From: Neobacillus nitrireducens
GTDB taxonomy: Bacteria > Bacillota > Bacilli > Bacillales > Cytobacillaceae
Length of the DNA stretch: 64,000 bases
NCBI RefSeq assembly: GCF_030915405.1
Contig: NZ_CP133262.1
Coordinates: forward strand, 2,418,001-2,482,000
Direction: 5' to 3'
Positions 16,627 to 25,894 of this stretch are shown one piece after another; position 1 is the stretch's first letter, and every line of letters starts with the position of its first letter. The notes beneath the pieces were generated by a model. The model was not told the DNA's origin, ran no database searches, and worked only from the letters and a program-made list of their open reading frames with translations. The translations under genes were made by a program, and so were the position numbers.

Positions 16627-18834
16627 TTCATTTCCTGATAATAGATATTCAACCATCTCATCCGCAGGAATGGGCTTACTAAAGAAATAACCTTGACCAA
16701 TTTTGCATTCATTTTCCTTTAAAAAATGGAGTTGTTCATTTGTCTCAATTCCTTCAGCAATCACAGAAAAGTTTAAATTTAAACCCATATCTATAATCGT
16801 TTTCACCATTTTCCCTTGATTGGAATGGTAAATGATATCATCGACAAATGATTTATCAATCTTTATTTTATCAATTGGAAGATGCTTTAAATAACTTAAA
16901 GAAGAATAGCCTGTTCCGAAATCATCGATTGAGAGAAGGACACCTAGTTCCTTTAATTCATTCAATATTATCGTTGAGTTCTCTAGGTTTTGCATAATAC
17001 TTTCCGTTATTTCTAACTCTAAATGAATGCCCTTCAGATCAAATTCGTCCAATAAAGCGGAAATATATTCGATGAGATGGTCATCCTCAAATTGGCGAAC
17101 CGAGACATTTACTGCGATAGGAAAGTCGTGGAAACCGAGAGTTTCCCATACTTTTCGTTGCCTGCACGCTTCCCGTAAAACCCATTTACCAATCGGAACA
17201 ATCAAGCCCGTTTCCTCCGCCAGTGGGATAAATTCTAACGGTGCGATCAGGCCATGTTTAGGATGCTGCCAACGGATTAATGCTTCAATTCCCACTAATT
17301 CTCCTGTTATCAAGGACATTTGCGGTTGATAATGAAGCATTAATTGATTCTGTTCCAGTGCTTTTCTTAATCCATTCTCCATCTCCATTTTCCGAATGGA
17401 AATTCCATTTAAATTGGAGGAATAAAATTGAAAATTATTTTTACCACGTTCCTTGGCTTGATACATGGCAGTGTCTGCATTTTTTATTAAGGTCTCCACA
17501 TCTACCCCATCGGCAGGGTAAAGGCTAATCCCGATACTTGGTGTGACAAAAAACTCTTGATCATTAACTTCGAGCGGATTTGTGAATTCAGATAGGATTT
17601 GCTGCGCTACAAGTTTGGCACGTTCTTTATCAATGCCCTCTAATAGGATAATAAACTCATCTCCGCCTTGCCTTGAAACAACCCCTTCATTTTTCACCGT
17701 GGCTGCTAAACGGGCGGCAACCTTTTGTAGAATGAAATCACCGACTGTATGACCCTTTGTATCATTAATAATCTTAAACCGGTCTAAATCTAAAAATAAA
17801 ACTGCCAGCATTTTGTCATCTTGTTTAGCTAAGATTTCGTTTAGATGGTTTCTGAACTGATTTCGATTAGGCAAACCTGTCAATGAATCGTAGAAGGCCA
17901 TATACTGAATTGTTTTCTCCGTTTTCTTTCTCTCCGTAATATCCCTTCCGACCACTTGCACAGCGGATCTACCTTCATAAAAGATGGAAGTTGCTGCCAT
18001 TTCAACATCAATGGTCTGACCATCTAAGCGATTCACCTGGAATTCAAATCTTAATTTCTCTTGATTATGGCGCCCCAAACTGCCTACTTTTTGTCTTATC
18101 GAATCAACGATATTTGAAGAAGCAAATTTCAGGGCCGATTCACCAATTACTTCTTCTGGACTGGATGCCCCGACTAACATCCGACCCGCTTCATTCATAT
18201 ATTCAATTTTTTCCCTGCTGACCACAGCGATAATATCAGGTGACATTTCTACTAAACTACGATAACGATCTTCGCTTTCTTTCCGATCTGTAATATCAAA
18301 CAGGACACTATTAAAATCTACAAAATTACCTTTACCATCAAGTGTTGGAAATCCTCTATCCGAAATCCAACGAACCTCACCATCCGGTCGGACAATCCGA
18401 TATTCACTTGTGACAGCTTCTCCTCTTGCTAATTTTTGCGCTCTCTCATCTAAAACGGCTAAGTCATCCGGATAAATTACCCTTTTCCAAAGATCTAGGT
18501 CCTTATAAAAATCGATATAAGAATACCCATATAATTTTTCAATCCCAGGTGTAATTAATAAAGTGTCTGACTTTAAATCATGTGACCAAATAGCTATATC
18601 TAACGTATCAAAAATATTCTTAAGTTTTAGTTTATTTATACGAAGTTCATCTTCCTTCCTGCTCAATCCTTTTAAAAATTGAATGAGGAAGGGAAGGATG
18701 CCTATCAGAATAAAAATCGAAGTAAATTTGATAATACTCACGGATGGAAAAAATAAATCTAAAAACTCCGACAAGACAATCAGACTAAATACGAGCATCC
18801 AAATGAATATATAGTTTGTCTTTTTGATCCTCAT
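16603..18834 (-). CDS. PAS-GGDEF-EAL cyclic-di-GMP enzyme, membrane anchored
   Basis: About 743 residues. Two N-terminal membrane helices (YIFIWMLVFSLIVLSEF and IKFTSIFILIGILPFLI) are followed by a short coiled segment, two PAS domains (the first with RIVRPDGEVRWISDRGF, the second ending VVGRDITERKKTEK), a GGDEF domain (FYDSLTGLPNRNQF, intact RQGGDEFIILLEG) and an EAL domain (LVGIEALIRWQHPKHG, ITESIMQ, DDFGTGYSSLSYLK). Both catalytic motifs look intact, so it could make and break c-di-GMP; net activity cannot be read. ATG (MRIKKTN) follows AAGGGAGA, and upstream in-frame codons are ignored. It is monocistronic. Confidence 0.88.
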   Translation of the reverse strand: MRIKKTNYIFIWMLVFSLIVLSEFLDLFFPSVSIIKFTSIFILIGILPFLIQFLKGLSRKEDELRINKLKLKNIFDTLDIAIWSHDLKSDTLLITPGIEKLYGYSYIDFYKDLDLWKRVIYPDDLAVLDERAQKLARGEAVTSEYRIVRPDGEVRWISDRGFPTLDGKGNFVDFNSVLFDITDRKESEDRYRSLVEMSPDIIAVVSREKIEYMNEAGRMLVGASSPEEVIGESALKFASSNIVDSIRQKVGSLGRHNQEKLRFEFQVNRLDGQTIDVEMAATSIFYEGRSAVQVVGRDITERKKTEKTIQYMAFYDSLTGLPNRNQFRNHLNEILAKQDDKMLAVLFLDLDRFKIINDTKGHTVGDFILQKVAARLAATVKNEGVVSRQGGDEFIILLEGIDKERAKLVAQQILSEFTNPLEVNDQEFFVTPSIGISLYPADGVDVETLIKNADTAMYQAKERGKNNFQFYSSNLNGISIRKMEMENGLRKALEQNQLMLHYQPQMSLITGELVGIEALIRWQHPKHGLIAPLEFIPLAEETGLIVPIGKWVLREACRQRKVWETLGFHDFPIAVNVSVRQFEDDHLIEYISALLDEFDLKGIHLELEITESIMQNLENSTIILNELKELGVLLSIDDFGTGYSSLSYLKHLPIDKIKIDKSFVDDIIYHSNQGKMVKTIIDMGLNLNFSVIAEGIETNEQLHFLKENECKIGQGYFFSKPIPADEMVEYLLSGNENNGGIPI

Positions 18835-19111
18835 TCTGGTTTCTCCCTTTTCTGCATCAGCTTTCAGTGCTTTTCGAGACCCACTAAACATAGCGTTATC
18901 TTTAAAATAACAAAAAATGATATACATAACAATCAAATCAAAACGATTACAACATTTACATAATTTTTATTAAATAATTACGTTGTTCAAACCTTCGTCA
19001 AAACATTTCAAACAAAATGTGAACTTATCACTATACCCATATTGCTAAACAAAAAAAGGGAATATAGTGGAATCATAAAGAACAAACAAAATTTGAAAGG
19101 CGGAATGAATT

Positions 19112-19630
19112 ATGTTTAACAAATTTTTAAGAGAAAATAAAATTGCAGCGGCTATTCTTACTGTCTTACGTTTATATCTTGGCTATTCTTGGATTACAGC
19201 AGGTTATGAAAAATTATCTAGCGGCGGCTTCGATGCGGCAGGCTTCTTAAAAGGAGCAATCGCAAATCCAGTCAAAGGTCCAGATGGTGCCGTTGTTTTT
19301 GGCTGGTATGTTGACTTCTTGAAACACTTTGCACTGCCAAACGTTGATATCTTCAACGTAATCGTACCTTGGGGCGAAACTTTAATCGGCTTAGGTTTAA
19401 TTCTAGGTTGCTTAACAACTACTGCGATGTTCTTTGGTTTAGTAATGAACTTCAGCTTCTTCTTAGCAGGAACAGTATCTCATAACCCTAGAGACATCTT
19501 CTTAGGATTTATCATCTTAACAGCTGGTTACAATGCAGGAAGAATCGGTTTAGACCGTTGGGTGGTTCCATTTGTTAGAAAAATAAGCAGAAAAGAAACT
19601 GGTCATGAAAATCATAAGTCAGTAGCATAA
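19112..19630 (+). CDS. DoxX family membrane protein (copy 1)
   Basis: The 172-residue protein has four membrane helices of the DoxX/TQO-small-subunit family, with RLYLGYSWITAGYEKL near the N-terminus, PNVDIFNVIVPWGETLIGLGLILG and MFFGLVMNFSFFLAGTVS in the middle, and GYNAGRIGLDRWV at the end. It is closely similar throughout to the second DoxX gene at 59.8 kb, so the two are paralogues. Relatives take part in quinone or thiol redox and oxidative stress; the exact role is unknown. ATG follows AAAGGCGG. Confidence 0.85.
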   Translation: MFNKFLRENKIAAAILTVLRLYLGYSWITAGYEKLSSGGFDAAGFLKGAIANPVKGPDGAVVFGWYVDFLKHFALPNVDIFNVIVPWGETLIGLGLILGCLTTTAMFFGLVMNFSFFLAGTVSHNPRDIFLGFIILTAGYNAGRIGLDRWVVPFVRKISRKETGHENHKSVA

Positions 19631-19640
19631 CAGACGTAAA

Positions 19641-19685
19641 GAAAGGACGATTCAACTCATGAATCGTCCCTTCTTTATTTTTTTG
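19641..19685 (+). terminator. Terminator after DoxX copy 1
   Basis: GGACGATTCA-actca-TGAATCGTCC is a perfect 10-bp stem followed by TTCTTTATTTTTTT. Confidence 0.85.
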
Positions 19686-19719
19686 CAAAAAAAATAAAGG
19701 GCTAGCAGCCCTCTATGAA

Positions 19720-21390
19720 TTACCTTATCATATATACCCTTGTTTCATAAGGTCTTAAGGTGAAGTTTTTCGGTAATTTCTTTCCTACCAGCTCATAATT
19801 GGTAAGGACAAGCTCAGAGCTGGAATACGATAAACTCCCTGGGACACGAACCCTCGTTGATTTCCCACTAAAATTGTTAATAACAAGCGCCCTTTGCTTT
19901 CCCAAACTGCGAAGATACACAAACAGTTTGGGATGATTCGCTACTAATAGATCGTAAGTACCATAAACAAACACTGGGTTTTCTTTTCTTAAGTGAATCA
20001 AATTTTTATAGAAAGATAAAATCGAGTTTGGATCATCTATTTGTGCCTCAACATTAATCTCAGTATAATTCGGATTTACTCCCAGCCATGTGTGTTTTGC
20101 GGTTGTAAATCCTCCCATGTTAGATGCATCCCATTGCATCGGTGTCCGGGCATTATCCCGGCCCTTTTCCCAAATAACCTTCATAATTTCGTCATGGGAA
20201 CGGCCTTTGGCTGTTTCAACATGATAGTAGTTAATCATGCCAACGTCGTTGTAATCTTCAATAGATGGGAATTGGACGTTTGTCATCCCAATTTCCTGAC
20301 CTTGGTAAATAAATGGAGTACCTTTCATTAGGAAATATAGCGCTCCAAGCATTTTGGCACTCTCTTTCCAATACTCCTTGTCATTTCCCCAGTTAGATAC
20401 CCGACGAGGCTGATCATGGTTTTCGATAAATAAGGCATTCCAGCCTTTGCCTTCCAAACCTGTCTGCCATTTGGTTAGAACCTTTTTCAACTTACGAACG
20501 TCAATAGATTCATCTGCATCCTTATCCCACAAATCTAAAAATTCGAACTGAAATATCATATTAAAATAGCCGTTTTCTTCACCCACCCATTGATCTGCTT
20601 CTTTTAGGCCGACACCATTCGCTTCTCCAACAGTCATGATGTCATAGTTCTTAATCGTTTTTTGCGAAAACTCTGTAAGAAACTCATCAATCCCATCCAC
20701 ATTCATCATTTTAGGAAAGCATGGAACATACTCTAATTGATCAGGGTTAGGCATATCTGGAAACCCTGGTTCCTTTTTAATATGTGAGATGGCATCTACT
20801 CGGAAGCCGTCAATCCCTTTTTCCAGCCACCAGTTCACCATATCGTATAAAGCTTCCCTTACCTCAGGGTTTTCCCAATTCAAATCAGGCTGCCGTGCAG
20901 AGAAGATGTGCATGAAATACTGTTCTGTTTCTTTATCAAATCCCCAAGCAGGGCCACTGAAAATCGACTCCCAATTGTTCGGTGCTTTTCCATCTTTCCC
21001 CTCCCTCCAAATGTACCAGTCACGTTTTGGGCTGTCTTTAGAGGAACGAGACTCGATAAACCATGGGTGTTCGTCGCTCGTATGATTGATGACCAAATCG
21101 AGGATTATTTTCATTCCACGCTGATGAACGCCTTCAAGCAGTTCGTTAAAGTCAGCCATCGTCCCGAAATCTTCCATAATATCTTGGTAATCGGAAATAT
21201 CATAGCCATTGTCGTCATTGGGTGATTTGTACATTGGAGAGAGCCAAATGACATCTATTCCTAACTCTTTTAGGTAATCTAATTTTGCTGTGACACCAAT
21301 TAAATCACCAATCCCGTCCCCATTGCTATCCATGAAACTGCGGGGATAGACTTGATAGGCGACACTCTCTTTCCACCACTTTTTGTTCAC
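19720..21390 (-). CDS. GH13 alpha-glucosidase (oligo-1,6-glucosidase-like)
   Basis: The 556-residue intracellular GH13 enzyme of the subfamily 31 type has a TIM barrel with QVYPRSFMDSNGDGIGDL, the nucleophile Asp199 in GFRVDAISH, acid/base Glu256 in VGEANG, Asp326 in ENHDQPRR and a C-terminal beta domain. In this family the residue after the nucleophile helps set linkage preference (Val for alpha-1,6; others for alpha-1,4); here it is Ala, so the substrate is open. It is the third gene after an oxidoreductase and an epimerase on the same strand, 35 bp behind the latter, which suggests action on a modified or unusual glucoside. Start is GTG behind GAGGTG. Confidence 0.87.
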   Translation of the reverse strand: MNKKWWKESVAYQVYPRSFMDSNGDGIGDLIGVTAKLDYLKELGIDVIWLSPMYKSPNDDNGYDISDYQDIMEDFGTMADFNELLEGVHQRGMKIILDLVINHTSDEHPWFIESRSSKDSPKRDWYIWREGKDGKAPNNWESIFSGPAWGFDKETEQYFMHIFSARQPDLNWENPEVREALYDMVNWWLEKGIDGFRVDAISHIKKEPGFPDMPNPDQLEYVPCFPKMMNVDGIDEFLTEFSQKTIKNYDIMTVGEANGVGLKEADQWVGEENGYFNMIFQFEFLDLWDKDADESIDVRKLKKVLTKWQTGLEGKGWNALFIENHDQPRRVSNWGNDKEYWKESAKMLGALYFLMKGTPFIYQGQEIGMTNVQFPSIEDYNDVGMINYYHVETAKGRSHDEIMKVIWEKGRDNARTPMQWDASNMGGFTTAKHTWLGVNPNYTEINVEAQIDDPNSILSFYKNLIHLRKENPVFVYGTYDLLVANHPKLFVYLRSLGKQRALVINNFSGKSTRVRVPGSLSYSSSELVLTNYELVGKKLPKNFTLRPYETRVYMIR

Positions 21391-21425
21391 TTGTACACCT
21401 CATTTCTTAAAGCCTTCCATCCATT

Positions 21426-22394
21426 TTACACCCACCACATTTGCGAGACTGATTCTTCAATTAAGACCGATTTTAAGTTCGTTACTGCGCGATTGAACCC
21501 TTCGTTAATAGACATAATTGGATCCTCATGTTCGATACTGACCACATAATCATAGCCATAGGTTCTTAAGGCACTCATCATGTCAGACCATTCTTTCAGA
21601 CTATGTCCGCACCCGACCGAACGGAAAGACCAAGCTCGTGATTTCACTTCCCCGTAGGGCTGCATATCCGTTAATCCATACATATTCACATTTTCCTGAT
21701 CAATGTACGTGTCCTTGGCATGAAAATGATGAATTGCATTTTCTTTGGCTAAAATTTTAATCGCCGCAACAGGGTCAATCCCCTGCCACCATAAGTGACT
21801 TGGATCTAGGTTGGCACCAATGGCATCGCAGGTTTCTGCGCGTAGTTTTAAGAGTGTATAAGGTGTATGCACTAAAAAGCCGCCATGAAGTTCAAGGCCA
21901 ATCTTGACGTTATGATCCTTAGCAAATTGGCCGACTTCTTTCCAATAAGGAATCAGTTTTTCTTCCCATTGCCACTTTAACACGTCGCCATATTCATTCG
22001 GCCATGGAGTAACAGGCCAATTAGGATATTTTGCTCCCTCATGGTCCCCTGCTGTACCTGAAAAACAGTTCACAACCGGCACTTCAAGAAGTGAGGCTAG
22101 TTTAATCGTCTTTAGGAGTGTTTCATGCGAGTTTTTCGCAAATTCCTTTTCAGGAGAAATCGGGTTTCCATGACAACTAAATGCGCTGATTGTTAAATTG
22201 CGCTCCTCGATTTTTTGGAGATATTGTTTCCGAGCTTCCTCGTTTTCCAATAACCCATCTAAATCGCAATGATTGTTACCAGGATAGCAGCCGGTTCCGA
22301 TTTCCACTGCGTGCAGTCCTGCTCCTTTCACTGTATCAAGCATTTCCTCGAATGACTTTTCAGCAAATAATACCGTAAAAACGCCCAGTTTCAT
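21426..22394 (-). CDS. Sugar phosphate isomerase/epimerase (xylose-isomerase-like TIM barrel)
   Basis: The 322-residue AP-endonuclease-2/IolE-like TIM barrel has its metal ligands visible: Glu in IGLELHGG, Asp in NLDPSHLWWQG, His in HFHAKDT and Glu in VSIEHED. There is no signal peptide. The gene is sandwiched between a Gfo/Idh oxidoreductase and a GH13 glucosidase, the same trio seen in the E. coli ycj locus, where the family partner acts on 3-keto-glycosides. The specific reaction (epimerisation, or elimination of a keto-sugar) is inferred from that context. ATG follows AGAGGGG. Confidence 0.82.
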   Translation of the reverse strand: MKLGVFTVLFAEKSFEEMLDTVKGAGLHAVEIGTGCYPGNNHCDLDGLLENEEARKQYLQKIEERNLTISAFSCHGNPISPEKEFAKNSHETLLKTIKLASLLEVPVVNCFSGTAGDHEGAKYPNWPVTPWPNEYGDVLKWQWEEKLIPYWKEVGQFAKDHNVKIGLELHGGFLVHTPYTLLKLRAETCDAIGANLDPSHLWWQGIDPVAAIKILAKENAIHHFHAKDTYIDQENVNMYGLTDMQPYGEVKSRAWSFRSVGCGHSLKEWSDMMSALRTYGYDYVVSIEHEDPIMSINEGFNRAVTNLKSVLIEESVSQMWWV

Positions 22395-22422
22395 ATGAAA
22401 TTCCCCTCTCTTTATTGAAAAA

Positions 22423-23460
22423 TTAATCTAGCTCGCTAACTTTAACAATTTGTTTAGTTTCATTTGATTGTAAAGCCGCTAAAATCACCGCTAGTGATTT
22501 TAGGCCTTCTTCACCAGGCACAGGTGGCTCTTGATTATGTATAACAGCATCGACAAAATGGTTGATCACATGTGTGGTCCGTTGTCCACCAGCATCATTG
22601 GACTGGATTTTTCCAAGTTGATAATTAACCACATCACCGTTGACATACTGAACAACAAGAGAATTATTAGGATCATCCTCTAATCGAAGAATCGCCTTCT
22701 CCCCATAAATAATCGTCGAGTTATCCTCCTTACTGACATAAGCCCAACTTGCTGCAAGTGTGCCAATAATCCCGGATTCAGTTTTTAAAACACATACTGC
22801 ATTATCATCGACATCCGCGAAGACTTTAGCACTTGTTTCAACAAAGGAACCCACCTCGGTAATTTCCTCACCTAGAACATATCTTAGTAAATCCGTCTTA
22901 TGGACGCCTAAATCACCCATTGCCCCAACGAAGGCTTTATCCTTTTCAAAAAACCAGCTTTCTTTCCCATCTACACTCCATCCCTCTGGGCCGCCATGCC
23001 CGAATGCTGTGCGGAAGCTATAAATTTTGCCAATTTCCCCGCTAGCAATCAACTGACGTGCTCGTTGATGAGAAGCTACAAAACGCTGATTATGAGCAAT
23101 CATTAGCTTTTTCCCACTTTCTTTGGCTGCGGCAATCATGGCTTCTGCTTCCTGTTTAGAAGTGGACATTGGTTTTTCACAAAGGACATGTAATCCTGCA
23201 TTTAGGGCAGCTATCGAGATTGGAGCATGAAGATAATTTGGTGTACAAACACTGACTGCGTCAACGGTGCCGCTGCTTAATAAATCTTCATAATTTGTGT
23301 AGGCTTCGACTTCATACTTTTCAGCAATTTGGTTAGCCCGTTCTTCATTACTATCACATACTGCGACTAGTTCTACGTTTTTATTGGCTTGATATTCAGG
23401 TAAATGGCGATGCTGGGCAATACTGCCGCAACCGATGACTCCGACTCTTAACTTTTTCAT
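22423..23460 (-). CDS. Gfo/Idh/MocA family oxidoreductase (first gene of glucosidase operon)
   Basis: 345 residues. The N-terminal Rossmann fold begins VGVIGCGSIAQHRHLPEY, with the catalytic/cofactor Lys in HVLCEKPMSTSKQEAEAM near residue 95 and the substrate-domain His in MGDLGVHKTDLLRYVLG near residue 180. Such enzymes oxidise or reduce sugar hydroxyls with NAD(P). It opens a three-gene minus-strand operon with the epimerase and alpha-glucosidase (28 and 35 bp gaps). Its upstream region carries the ~42-bp element also found before the Msm-like importer at 42.1 kb. ATG follows AAGGGGGG. Confidence 0.85.
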   Translation of the reverse strand: MKKLRVGVIGCGSIAQHRHLPEYQANKNVELVAVCDSNEERANQIAEKYEVEAYTNYEDLLSSGTVDAVSVCTPNYLHAPISIAALNAGLHVLCEKPMSTSKQEAEAMIAAAKESGKKLMIAHNQRFVASHQRARQLIASGEIGKIYSFRTAFGHGGPEGWSVDGKESWFFEKDKAFVGAMGDLGVHKTDLLRYVLGEEITEVGSFVETSAKVFADVDDNAVCVLKTESGIIGTLAASWAYVSKEDNSTIIYGEKAILRLEDDPNNSLVVQYVNGDVVNYQLGKIQSNDAGGQRTTHVINHFVDAVIHNQEPPVPGEEGLKSLAVILAALQSNETKQIVKVSELD

Positions 23461-23597
23461 TATTTTTTGCCCCCCTTTGATTTGTTCTAGCGATTTCGCA
23501 TTTCCATAAACAGGCCGTTCCCTTTTGACTGGAGCTGCCCATTTTACTGCATTGATAATGACACGTTGAATCTGTTCAACGACTCCTTTTCATGATT

Positions 23598-23672
23598 ACT
23601 TTATAGTTAATTTTAGAGATTGATAGAATTAATGAAACGGCTTACATTGACTGATAGGGTGGAAAATATTGA
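23598..23672 (-). promoter_or_regulatory. Shared ~42-bp upstream element plus promoter (copy A)
   Basis: Read on the minus strand from 23672, TTCAATATTTTCCACCCTA, three variable bases, then GTCAATGTAAGCCGTTTCAT, is nearly identical to the copy at 42042-42083. Both are followed by about 16 bp, CTCTAAAAT and a matching A-rich stretch, so TTTCAT-16-TAAAAT may be a weak sigma-A promoter with the conserved block just upstream as an activator site. TGTAAGCCGTTTCA is also one base from a loose cre consensus. The remainder of the 23461-23848 gap holds only this element and the 52-bp repeats. Confidence 0.6.
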
Positions 23673-23699
23673 ACTCCACTCGTTGTTGTGCAATTTCAT

Positions 23700-23855
23700 T
23701 TACCGTGGAGACTCTATTTTCCCCTTATCGGTCAATGGAACGCTTTTTCATTTACCACGGCGACTCTATTTTTCCCTTTTCGGTCAATGGAACGCTTTTT
23801 CATTTACCTTATCGACAATTTTTAACCCTTTTCGGTAAATGCAGTCTTTTAAATG
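23700..23855. repeat. Tandem array with 52-bp period, 3 copies
   Basis: Units start at 23700, 23752 and 23804. The first two are almost identical: TTACC(GT/AC)GG(A/C)GACTCTA, a T4-5 run, CCCTT, TCGGTCAATGGAACGC and TTTTTCAT; the third is diverged and touches the end of the neighbouring gene. Unit length, the TTACCGTGGAG opening, T run and CGG-CA block align with the array at 2604. Confidence 0.85.
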
Positions 23856-24928
23856 GGATCAACCTTGTACGCATCGAAATCCCTTATCACTTCGTTCGCT
23901 TCTGCTGCTTTAAAAATCGTTTCAATTAATCGTAAGACACGGAGCACTTCCGCATTTTTAACAATCGGTTCAGCTCTTCCTTCAATTACCGAAACCACGT
24001 TATCGTAGAAACTTTCCATCGTTGGTGCTACTCCCGGTAAATTAGATGTGCTGACGGCGGCTTCTGAAGGAGGGGCCATTGTTTTCGTTAAGCCCTGCCC
24101 GGCTTGGATTGGTTTCGGGGCCTCAAAATCAACACCGAAATTTTGTGTCACCATTCTGCCCTCCATGCTCCAGTCCTTAATCACCGCTGTTCCGGCAGTC
24201 CCTTTGACATACCACCTAGGTAATTGGATAAAATTCGTTGTCCCCACTTCAATTAAGGCGGTGGAGCCATTTTCAAAGGTGATGATTGTCTGGAAACCAT
24301 CATCCACTTCATCTCCTAAAACATAGCTTAAATTGGCATAGACACTGGTAATCTTACTATCTACCATAAACAGCAGTTGATCGAGTAAATGGACACCCCA
24401 GTCTAAGAGCATTCCCCCGCCTGGCGCTTTCAGATGACGCCAATCTCCCGGAATCCCATTGGCTCCTTGGACACGTGATTCTATGTGAAAGATGTTGCCG
24501 ATCATCGTTTTATCGTATATCTCTTTTATAGTAAGAAAGTCTTTATCCCAGCGGCGATTTTGATGGACGATAAAGTTACGCTCAGTCGCTTCTGCAACCT
24601 TCATAATTTCTTCTAAATCCTCGCTATAAATCGTGACTGGTTTTTCACAAATAACATGTTTCTTAGCGTTCAATGCAGCAATCGCTATTTCTTTATGGAC
24701 ATCGTTTGGCGTTGCAATCAGAACAATATCAACATCGTGATCGGCTAGCACAGCGAAGTAGCTTTCATACGATTTATATCCATCGACCGTTGATGCTGTA
24801 CGTCTTTCTTCTAAATTATCAAAGGTTCCAACCACACATAGGGTTGGGTTTTCCTTTAATAACTTCGCGTGATAACTTCCCATCCCGCCATAACCAACTA
24901 TTACTAAATTATAAGGTTTATTTGTCAT
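23849..24928 (-). CDS. Gfo/Idh/MocA family oxidoreductase
   Basis: 359 residues. The Rossmann start is NLVIVGYGGMGSYHAKLL, followed by HVICEKPVTIYSEDLEEIM and the second-domain GGMLLDWGVHLLDQLLFM with conserved Asp and His. The C-terminus has a Pro-rich linker (VDFEAPKPIQAGQGLTK). The ATG at 24928 has AAGGAG at 8 bases; one two codons earlier is too close. It is divergent from the AraC regulator gene 25065, whose product is a plausible controller. Confidence 0.84.
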   Translation of the reverse strand: MTNKPYNLVIVGYGGMGSYHAKLLKENPTLCVVGTFDNLEERRTASTVDGYKSYESYFAVLADHDVDIVLIATPNDVHKEIAIAALNAKKHVICEKPVTIYSEDLEEIMKVAEATERNFIVHQNRRWDKDFLTIKEIYDKTMIGNIFHIESRVQGANGIPGDWRHLKAPGGGMLLDWGVHLLDQLLFMVDSKITSVYANLSYVLGDEVDDGFQTIITFENGSTALIEVGTTNFIQLPRWYVKGTAGTAVIKDWSMEGRMVTQNFGVDFEAPKPIQAGQGLTKTMAPPSEAAVSTSNLPGVAPTMESFYDNVVSVIEGRAEPIVKNAEVLRVLRLIETIFKAAEANEVIRDFDAYKVDPI

Positions 24929-25064
24929 TTTCATTACTCCTTCTCAGTCCGATTACGCCTTACTTATTTGATTCCATGTTAAACTTTTTCTATACAAAGA
25001 AACATAGATGATATAATTGAAACATCGACTATTTTGCTATTTTATTTTTCCAGAAGGTGAGCAT

Positions 25065-25859
25065 ATGACAACAAATATATTATTTTGCGGCTATTCCTTT
25101 CACACTAATGGCTATCATTCGCAACATAAATCTGGATATCCCTCTTATCTATTTCGCCTGCAAGCAGAAGGACATTGTGAAGTTATCGTAAAGGGGAGAA
25201 AAGTAAATTTAGAGAAAGGTGACCTCCTGCTTATTAAACCAGGTGATCACTATGAATTATTGGTTAAGGATGGACAAATCAGCGGGGACTATCATTTAGT
25301 CTGCGATGGTACTTGGCTGGACGATTGGTGGAGCCGTTCTACCAAGCCGGATATCTCGCGAATCGATTTGGATGAAAAACTGCTCGCCCTATGGCGTCAT
25401 ATCATGATGGAAAAACGCCGCCCGGCATCGATTGAAAACGAAGAACTCACTGGCTATTTGCTACGTGCACTTTGTTTAACGCTGGAACGGACAGTCCAAG
25501 AGACAGTAACAACCATCAATCACCCCTACTCGGTAACTCGGATGATGCGCTATATCGAAGAGCATGCAACGTCCAATTTTAAAGTAGAAGAGGTGGCTCT
25601 TCATGCTGGACTCAGCGTCTCTCGATCCGTCCATTTATTTAAAAACAGCATCGGTAAAACGATGATGGAATATGCACTGGAAATTCGTATGTCTGCAGCA
25701 ATTGAGAGGATGAAATATAGTTCGATGACACTCGAGCAGATTGCAGATGAATGCGGATTTGGGGCTTATTCTTATTTTCATCGAGTATTTAAAAAGAAGT
25801 ACGGGGTCGCACCTGGGGAATACAGAAGAAGAGAATGTGAAAAGCCCTCCTTTAATTAA
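25065..25859 (+). CDS. AraC family transcriptional regulator with cupin sensor domain
   Basis: About 264 residues. The N-terminal half is a cupin-like AraC-binding domain (FRLQAEGHCEVIVKGRKVNL, KGDLLLIKPGDHYELLV); the C-terminal ~100 residues form the double HTH (VEEVALHAGLSVSRSVHLFK, then MTLEQIADECGFGAYSYFHR and VFKKKYGVAPGEYRR). It binds a sugar-like effector in most relatives. ATG (MTTNIL) follows GAAGGTGAG. It lies divergent to one Gfo/Idh gene and convergent to another, so it probably regulates the surrounding carbohydrate genes. Confidence 0.88.
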   Translation: MTTNILFCGYSFHTNGYHSQHKSGYPSYLFRLQAEGHCEVIVKGRKVNLEKGDLLLIKPGDHYELLVKDGQISGDYHLVCDGTWLDDWWSRSTKPDISRIDLDEKLLALWRHIMMEKRRPASIENEELTGYLLRALCLTLERTVQETVTTINHPYSVTRMMRYIEEHATSNFKVEEVALHAGLSVSRSVHLFKNSIGKTMMEYALEIRMSAAIERMKYSSMTLEQIADECGFGAYSYFHRVFKKKYGVAPGEYRRRECEKPSFN

Positions 25860-25868
25860 GAAAGGGCT
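25841..25868. terminator. Hairpin between convergent araC-type and oxidoreductase genes
   Basis: AGCCCTCCTT and AAGAAAGGGCT form an imperfect stem. On the minus strand it is followed by TTTT, so it would end the transcript of the oxidoreductase operon. It overlaps the end of the AraC gene. Confidence 0.5.
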
Positions 25869-25894
25869 GTACCTAATTTACTAACCTATTTCTA

